From the NCBI RefSeq assembly GCF_007655005.1, contig NZ_SZVW01000012.1, positions 1 through 64,000 of the forward strand: DNA of 64,000 nucleotides, written 5' to 3'. Each line of letters begins with the position of its first letter. The stretch's first letter is position 1. Of the stretch, positions 59,728 through 64,000 are shown piece by piece. This DNA comes from Streptomyces tibetensis (GTDB taxonomy: Bacteria; Actinomycetota; Actinomycetes; Streptomycetales; Streptomycetaceae). The notes beneath the pieces were generated by a model, which worked only from the letters and a program-made list of their open reading frames with translations, had not been told where the DNA came from and made no database searches. Both the position numbers and the translations under genes were made by a program.

Positions 59728-61083
59728 AAGGACCTCTCCCAGTCCGCGTACGACCACCTGTGGATGCACTTCACGCGCATGTCGTCGTACGAGAAGGCCC
59801 CCGTCCCCACCATCGTCCGGGGCGAGGGCACCTACATCTACGACGACAAGGGCAAGCGCTACCTGGACGGCCTCGCCGGCCTCTTCGTGGTGCAGGCCGG
59901 GCACGGCCGGGTCGAGCTCGCCGAGACCGCCTTCAAGCAGGCGCAGGAGCTCGCGTTCTTCCCGGTGTGGTCCTACGCCCACCCCAAGGCCGTCGAGCTG
60001 GCCGAGCGCCTCGCCGGGCACGCGCCGGGCGATCTGAACAAGGTCTTCTTCACCACCGGCGGCGGTGAGGCGGTGGAGACCGCCTGGAAGCTCGCCAAGC
60101 AGTACTTCAAGCTGGTCGGCAAGCCCACCAAGCACAAGGTGATCTCCCGCGCGGTGGCCTACCACGGCACCCCGCAGGGCGCCCTGTCCATCACCGGCCT
60201 GCCGGCCCTCAAGGCCCCCTTCGAGCCGCTGGTGCCGGGCGCGCACAAGGTCCCGAACACCAACATCTACCGGGCCCCGATCCACGGCGACGACCCCGAG
60301 GCCTACGGCCGCTGGGCCGCCGACCAGATCGAGCAGCAGATCCTCTTCGAGGGCCCGGACACCGTCGCGGCGGTCTTCCTGGAGCCGGTGCAGAACGCGG
60401 GCGGCTGCTTCCCACCCCCGCCCGGCTACTTCCAGCGGGTCCGCGAGATCTGCGACCGGCACGACGTGCTGCTCGTCTCGGACGAGGTCATCTGCGCGTT
60501 CGGCCGCCTGGGCACGTACTTCGCCTGCGACAAGTTCGACTACGTGCCGGACATGATCACCTGCGCCAAGGGCATGACCTCGGGCTACTCCCCGATCGGC
60601 GCGTGCATCATCTCCGACCGCCTGGCCGAGCCGTTCTACAAGGAGGACAACGTCTTCCTGCACGGCTACACCTTCGGCGGCCACCCGGTCTCCGCGGCCG
60701 TGGGCCTGGCCAACCTCGACCTGTTCGAGCGCGAGAACCTCAACCAGCACGTCCTGGACAACGAGGGCAACTTCCGCGCCACCCTGGAGAAGCTCCACGA
60801 CCTGCCGATCGTCGGCGACGTCCGCGGCAACGGCTTCTTCTACGGCATCGAGCTGGTGAAGGACAAGAACACCAAGGAGTCCTTCGACGAGGAGGAGACC
60901 GAGCGCGTCCTGTACGGCTTCCTCTCCAAGGCGCTGTACGACAACGGCCTGTACTGCCGCGCCGACGACCGCGGCGACCCGGTCGTCCAGCTCGCCCCGC
61001 CGCTGATCTCCGACCAGTCGACGTTCGACGAGATCGAGCAGATCCTGCGCGCCACCCTCACGGAGGCGTGGACGAAGCTCTGA
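59722..61083 (+). CDS. Class III PLP aminotransferase, probable polyamine/putrescine transaminase
   Basis: A 453-residue omega-aminotransferase of the aspartate aminotransferase family fold. Motifs: YIYDDKGKRYLDGLAGLFVV, FFTTGGGEAVETAWKLAKQY, the PLP-contact Asp in LLVSDEVICAFGRLGTYFAC, Schiff-base Lys in ITCAKGMTSGYSPIGACIIS, and FLHGYTFGGHPVSAAVGLAN. The sequence type is that of polyamine:pyruvate or beta-alanine:pyruvate transaminases, not GabT. It lies 19 bp downstream of the Lrp/AsnC gene and opposite an aminobutyraldehyde dehydrogenase, consistent with putrescine deamination to 4-aminobutanal. GTG 59722 has GAGGA about 10 bp upstream. Confidence 0.92.
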   Translation: MSKDLSQSAYDHLWMHFTRMSSYEKAPVPTIVRGEGTYIYDDKGKRYLDGLAGLFVVQAGHGRVELAETAFKQAQELAFFPVWSYAHPKAVELAERLAGHAPGDLNKVFFTTGGGEAVETAWKLAKQYFKLVGKPTKHKVISRAVAYHGTPQGALSITGLPALKAPFEPLVPGAHKVPNTNIYRAPIHGDDPEAYGRWAADQIEQQILFEGPDTVAAVFLEPVQNAGGCFPPPPGYFQRVREICDRHDVLLVSDEVICAFGRLGTYFACDKFDYVPDMITCAKGMTSGYSPIGACIISDRLAEPFYKEDNVFLHGYTFGGHPVSAAVGLANLDLFERENLNQHVLDNEGNFRATLEKLHDLPIVGDVRGNGFFYGIELVKDKNTKESFDEEETERVLYGFLSKALYDNGLYCRADDRGDPVVQLAPPLISDQSTFDEIEQILRATLTEAWTKL

Positions 61084-61122
61084 CGCCCGTCGCTCCGATC
61101 GTCTGCCTGGATGGTCAACACC

Positions 61123-61167
61123 GGCCCCGGTGCCGCCCGTTCGAGTGAGAAACGGCGGCCCGGGGCC
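61123..61167 (+). terminator. Terminator downstream of the aminotransferase gene
   Basis: Long GC stem GGCCCCGG-t-GCCGCCCGTT / AAACGGCGG-C-CCGGGGCC with small bulges and an 8-nt loop, 40 bp after the stop. Confidence 0.75.
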
Positions 61168-61289
61168 GCGTGCTGTCCGGCGTCCCGCCGCCTTCTGCCT
61201 AGCGTGCCCAGTGACCGATCGGCCCCGCCTTCGTTCCCCCGCACGGGGGATGGCACGGGAACTACGGATCTGAACCGAGGTGTACGCGC

Positions 61290-62039
61290 ATGGAGGCCCC
61301 GCCGGACAACGACGTGCTCTGGGCACGCGCCCTGCACTTCCAGCACGACGACGGCTCGCCCGCGCTCTGCGGCGTCTCGCTCGGCGTGCGCGAGGGCGAG
61401 ATCCTCGCCCTGAGCGGCCCGCGCGGCAGCGGCAAGACGACCCTGCTGCGGTGCCTGTCCGGCCTGGTCCCCGTCCGGCGCGGCGAGGTCTGGTTCAACA
61501 GCGTGCCCGTGCACACCATGGGCCCCCTCACCCGCGAGCGGCTGCGCCGCGACCGCTTCGGCTGGATCGACCCGGCCCCCTCCCTCGTCCCGGAGCTCAA
61601 CGCCTGGGAGAACACCGCCCTGCCGCTGATGCTGCGCGGCACCAGCCGGCGCCGCGCCAAGAAGGCGGCCCTGGAGTGGCTGGAGCGGCTGGACATCGGC
61701 GAGAGCGCCCGCAAACGCCCGCACCAGCTGGTGCAGGCCGAGCGGCAGCGGGTCTGCATCGCCCGCGCGCTGGCCCCCGCGCCCTCGGTGCTGTTCGCCG
61801 ACGAGCCCACGGCGCCCCTGCACCGCGCCGACCGCGCCCAGGTGCTGCGCACCCTCACCACCGCGGCCCGCTCCCACCGCATCACCGTAGTCCTGGCCAC
61901 CCACGACGCGGATACCGCGGCCCTCGCCGACCGCACGGTGTCCCTGCTCGACGGGCGGCGTGTGCAGACGGTGCACCTGCCGCCGGTCGCCGAGACCAAC
62001 GAGCCGGAAGGCCGGGCCGCGTGCTCGCTCTCCGTCTGA
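61290..62039 (+). CDS. ABC transporter ATP-binding protein with degenerate signature
   Basis: A 249-residue MacB/LolD-like ATPase. Walker A SGPRGSGKTTLLRCLSGL (about 42-59) and Walker B APSVLFADEPTAPLHRAD (about 160-177) are intact and the switch region is VVLATHDADTAALAD. However, the signature normally LSGGQQQR reads PHQLVQAERQRVCIARAL, so the Ser-Gly-Gly that contacts ATP is replaced by Val-Gln-Ala, and the Q-loop (DRFGWIDPAPSLVPELNAWE) has no clear Gln. ATP hydrolysis may be weak or asymmetric. ATG 61290 has GAGG 9 bp upstream. The permease gene begins inside its 3' end (19-bp overlap). Substrate unknown. Confidence 0.88.
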   Translation: MEAPPDNDVLWARALHFQHDDGSPALCGVSLGVREGEILALSGPRGSGKTTLLRCLSGLVPVRRGEVWFNSVPVHTMGPLTRERLRRDRFGWIDPAPSLVPELNAWENTALPLMLRGTSRRRAKKAALEWLERLDIGESARKRPHQLVQAERQRVCIARALAPAPSVLFADEPTAPLHRADRAQVLRTLTTAARSHRITVVLATHDADTAALADRTVSLLDGRRVQTVHLPPVAETNEPEGRAACSLSV

Positions 62040-63670
62040 CCCGCGCCGCCCACCCCGCCGTCCAGCTGCGCCGTCTCCTGGTCGCGGCCGCCTCGGCGGG
62101 CACGGGCTTCCTGCTGCTCTGCGCCCTCGGCTACGCGCTGGGCCACCCCGGCGCCCCCGGTTCCGCCGCGCTGCGGCTGGCCTGGTGCGCGGCCCCGCTG
62201 GCCGCCACGGTGTACTTCGCGGTCGCGGTCGCCCGTACCGACCCCGCCACCAAGCCCCGCGCCTCTCTCTCGGCGATCGGCCTCGGCCCGGTGCGCATGA
62301 TGGCCGTCTCGGCGACGACGACGGCCCTGTCCTGCACGCTCGGCTCGATGCTGGCCCTGCTCGTCTTCCTGCACCTGCGGGGCGACCTGACGGGCCTGCC
62401 CTTCGACGGCGCCGCCGCCGAGTCGCTCGCCGCGGGCCTGCCCCTGCCGCTGCCGGCCGCCCTGACCCTGCTGTCGCTCGTGCCCGTCGGCGCGTCGGTG
62501 GCGGTGGCACTGGTGCTGCGGCCGCGCGAGGCGGGGCCCACCGGGCCCCGGTCGGCCCGGGCGTACGGCCGCTTCGGCGCGTACCGGCGCACCCCCACCC
62601 GCGAGACCTTCGGGGCGTACGGCCGGTTCGGCCGGCAGATCGTCCGGCCCACGGTCGGCACAGCAGCCGCCGAGCCCGCCGCGAAGAGCGGCCCGCCGGC
62701 GGCCCGGACGAGCGGGTCGGCCTCGGCGGCGGTCGCGGGTCCCGGAGGGACGGTGAGCGCGGTCGCGGACCGTCCGGCCCGGGTGCCGGGCCACACGCTC
62801 GTCGGACCGGCCGAGCCGGCCACCCCGGAGACGGACGCCGGGGATCCGGCCCGGCTCCCCGCGGCCCCGCACCCGGCCCCACCGGAGGCAGCGGCCGCGA
62901 GCGCCCCGGCCGGCGATCCCGCCCAGTGGCTCAGCCCCCGCGCGGCGGAGCCGGACGCGGCAGGCGCCATCAGCCCCGCCGGGGCCCTGGCGAGGCATCC
63001 GGGCCCACCTGCCGCGGCCCACGGCGCGCCCGCCGACTTCCCCGCCCCCGACGCGGCCCTGCCGGACACCATCGCCGCCCCCTCCAATCTCCCCTGGGGC
63101 ATCACCGTGCTGGCCGCGGGCCTGGCCGTGGAGAGCTACACGAGCCGGACCGCCCCCACGCCCCCCGACCTGTCCTTCTCCGGTGCCTCCCCCGGCGTGA
63201 TGGCGGGCTGGGCGCTGGCCGTCGTCGGCCTGGCCCTGGCCGGTCCTGGCCTGACGCACCTGTGCGGACGGCTGCTCCAGTCGGCCCGTCCCGGCGCCCG
63301 GCGGCTCCTGGCCGGCCGCATCCTCATGGCGGAGTGCGTCCGCATCGGGCGCCCCCTGGGCGTCGTCTGCGCGGTCCTGTCCGCCGCGTGGGCCATGGCG
63401 CTGCTGCACGCCCCGGACGGACTCGCGCTCGGTCCGCTCACCACCCTCGGCGTGCTCCTCGTGACCGGCTGCACCACGGCGACGCTCCTGACGGCCGCCG
63501 TCGAGGCCCGTCAGGCCCGCGCCGGCACCACCGCCGCGCTGCTGCGGCTCGGTGCCCCCGCCAGGATGCTGCGCAGCGCCGCCGCCCTGCGCGCGGGCGC
63601 CCTGCTCGCCCTGTTCGGTCCCCTCACCCTGACGGTCGCGGAGCTGGCGGCGCTGCCCCTGGCGCGTTGA
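62021..63670 (+). CDS. ABC transporter permease (FtsX-like fold remnant, long disordered centre)
   Basis: A 549-residue membrane protein: about four TM segments in residues 15-165 (LVAAASAGTGFLLLCALGYA, LAATVYFAVAVA, TTALSCTLGSMLALLVFLHL, ALTLLSLVPVGASVAVALVL), a Pro/Ala-rich probably disordered stretch (about 170-350), and four more TM segments (WGITVLAAGLAV onward). Layout resembles MacB/FtsX-type permeases in which the region between TM sets is replaced by low-complexity sequence. GTG 62021 overlaps the ATPase gene by 19 bp, so the two are coupled and surely act together. Repeated AYGRFGAYR-like segments occur near residues 188-208. Confidence 0.85.
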   Translation: MLALRLTRAAHPAVQLRRLLVAAASAGTGFLLLCALGYALGHPGAPGSAALRLAWCAAPLAATVYFAVAVARTDPATKPRASLSAIGLGPVRMMAVSATTTALSCTLGSMLALLVFLHLRGDLTGLPFDGAAAESLAAGLPLPLPAALTLLSLVPVGASVAVALVLRPREAGPTGPRSARAYGRFGAYRRTPTRETFGAYGRFGRQIVRPTVGTAAAEPAAKSGPPAARTSGSASAAVAGPGGTVSAVADRPARVPGHTLVGPAEPATPETDAGDPARLPAAPHPAPPEAAAASAPAGDPAQWLSPRAAEPDAAGAISPAGALARHPGPPAAAHGAPADFPAPDAALPDTIAAPSNLPWGITVLAAGLAVESYTSRTAPTPPDLSFSGASPGVMAGWALAVVGLALAGPGLTHLCGRLLQSARPGARRLLAGRILMAECVRIGRPLGVVCAVLSAAWAMALLHAPDGLALGPLTTLGVLLVTGCTTATLLTAAVEARQARAGTTAALLRLGAPARMLRSAAALRAGALLALFGPLTLTVAELAALPLAR

Positions 63671-63785
63671 GCCCGCCACCCTCGCCGGAAAACCGTACGA
63701 AGAAAATCTCCGCACGGCGATGAGTTCCGGACCGGCCCCCGGTCTATCCCGCGTAACGACACGGACGTGATGGGAGAGACCTCGC

Positions 63786-64000
63786 ATGTACCAGCAGATG
63801 ATCTTCGTGAACCTGTGCACCGGCGACCTCGGCGCCTCGAAGAAGTTCTTCACGGAGCTGGGCTTCACGATCAACGAGCAGTTCAGCGACGACACGACCG
63901 CCTCGGTCGTGATCAGCGACACCATCGTGGTCATGGCGCACACCAAGGAGAAGTACCTCCAGTTCACCAAGAAGGAGATCGCGGACTCGACGAAGACGAG
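63786..64000 (+). CDS. VOC (glyoxalase-fold) family protein, N-terminal part
   Basis: Truncated by the window end; 71 residues visible. It starts MYQQMIFVNLCTGDLGASKK and continues FFTELGFTINEQFSDDTTAS then VVISDTIVVMAHTKEKYLQF, a typical VOC-family lactoylglutathione-lyase-like N-terminus with the LxxSxxFFxxLGF pattern. The family ranges from dioxygenases to resistance proteins; nothing more specific can be said from this fragment. ATG 63786 follows GGGAGAG at a good distance. Confidence 0.87.
   Translation, partial: MYQQMIFVNLCTGDLGASKKFFTELGFTINEQFSDDTTASVVISDTIVVMAHTKEKYLQFTKKEIADSTKT

Overview
The window is about 72% GC by eye, with GTG and even TTG starts, ATGA/GTGA coupled operons, Tat lipoproteins and a gene order (infB-ylxR-nusA-rimP, proS, ispG-rseP-dxr, gabT, potABCD) that I recognise from Streptomyces chromosomes. 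It is core chromosome with one clear accessory catabolic block. I see no phage, transposase, integrase, CRISPR array, rRNA or tRNA.

Layout. 1-3.0 kb: translation/transcription operon on the minus strand (rimP, nusA, ylxR, start of infB). 3.1-5.1 kb: lipoprotein, ferritin-like DUF4439 protein and a phosphotransferase-fold protein that has lost its catalytic residues. 5.1-12.8 kb: proS, two GNAT acetyltransferases and the MEP-pathway genes ispG and dxr, the latter coupled to the site-2 protease rseP. 12.9-14.8 kb: an acyl-CoA dehydrogenase.

15.1-33.3 kb: a nearly self-sufficient glycan-utilisation locus that I read as xyloglucan-directed. It encodes a LacI regulator, two secreted endo-glucanases (GH74 with a Tat signal, GH12 with a Sec signal) and an importer made of a solute-binding lipoprotein and two permeases, with no ATPase of its own. 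Signal-less, probably cytoplasmic exo-enzymes follow: GH31 (alpha-xylosidase type), GH42 (beta-galactosidase), GH95 (alpha-fucosidase/alpha-galactosidase type) and GH3 (beta-glucosidase type). A near-perfect palindrome TCGAAGCGCTTCGA occurs four times, twice before the LacI gene and twice between the divergent binding-protein and GH3 genes, and is the probable LacI operator. A secreted chorismate mutase gene sits inside the block without an obvious link.

33.4-61.1 kb: largely nitrogen/polyamine catabolism. It holds a succinate-semialdehyde-type dehydrogenase, a PucR regulator and gabT. An operon of aldehyde dehydrogenase-potD-potA-potB-potC-FAD amine oxidoreductase follows. Further on, a second aminobutyraldehyde-type dehydrogenase lies divergent from an Lrp/AsnC regulator, which is followed by a class III aminotransferase. 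Together these could import putrescine/spermidine and oxidise them through GABA to succinate. Interspersed are an acyltransferase fused to a helical domain, a PAP2 phosphatase, a NADAR protein, two DUF4190 membrane proteins, an adenosine-deaminase-family enzyme (probably aminodeoxyfutalosine deaminase of menaquinone synthesis), a GDPD and an ECF sigma factor with a built-in zinc motif, membrane helix and outside domain.

61.2-64 kb: an ABC transporter pair with a degenerate signature motif and the start of a VOC-family gene. Functions rest on motif and family recognition by eye; no database search was possible.
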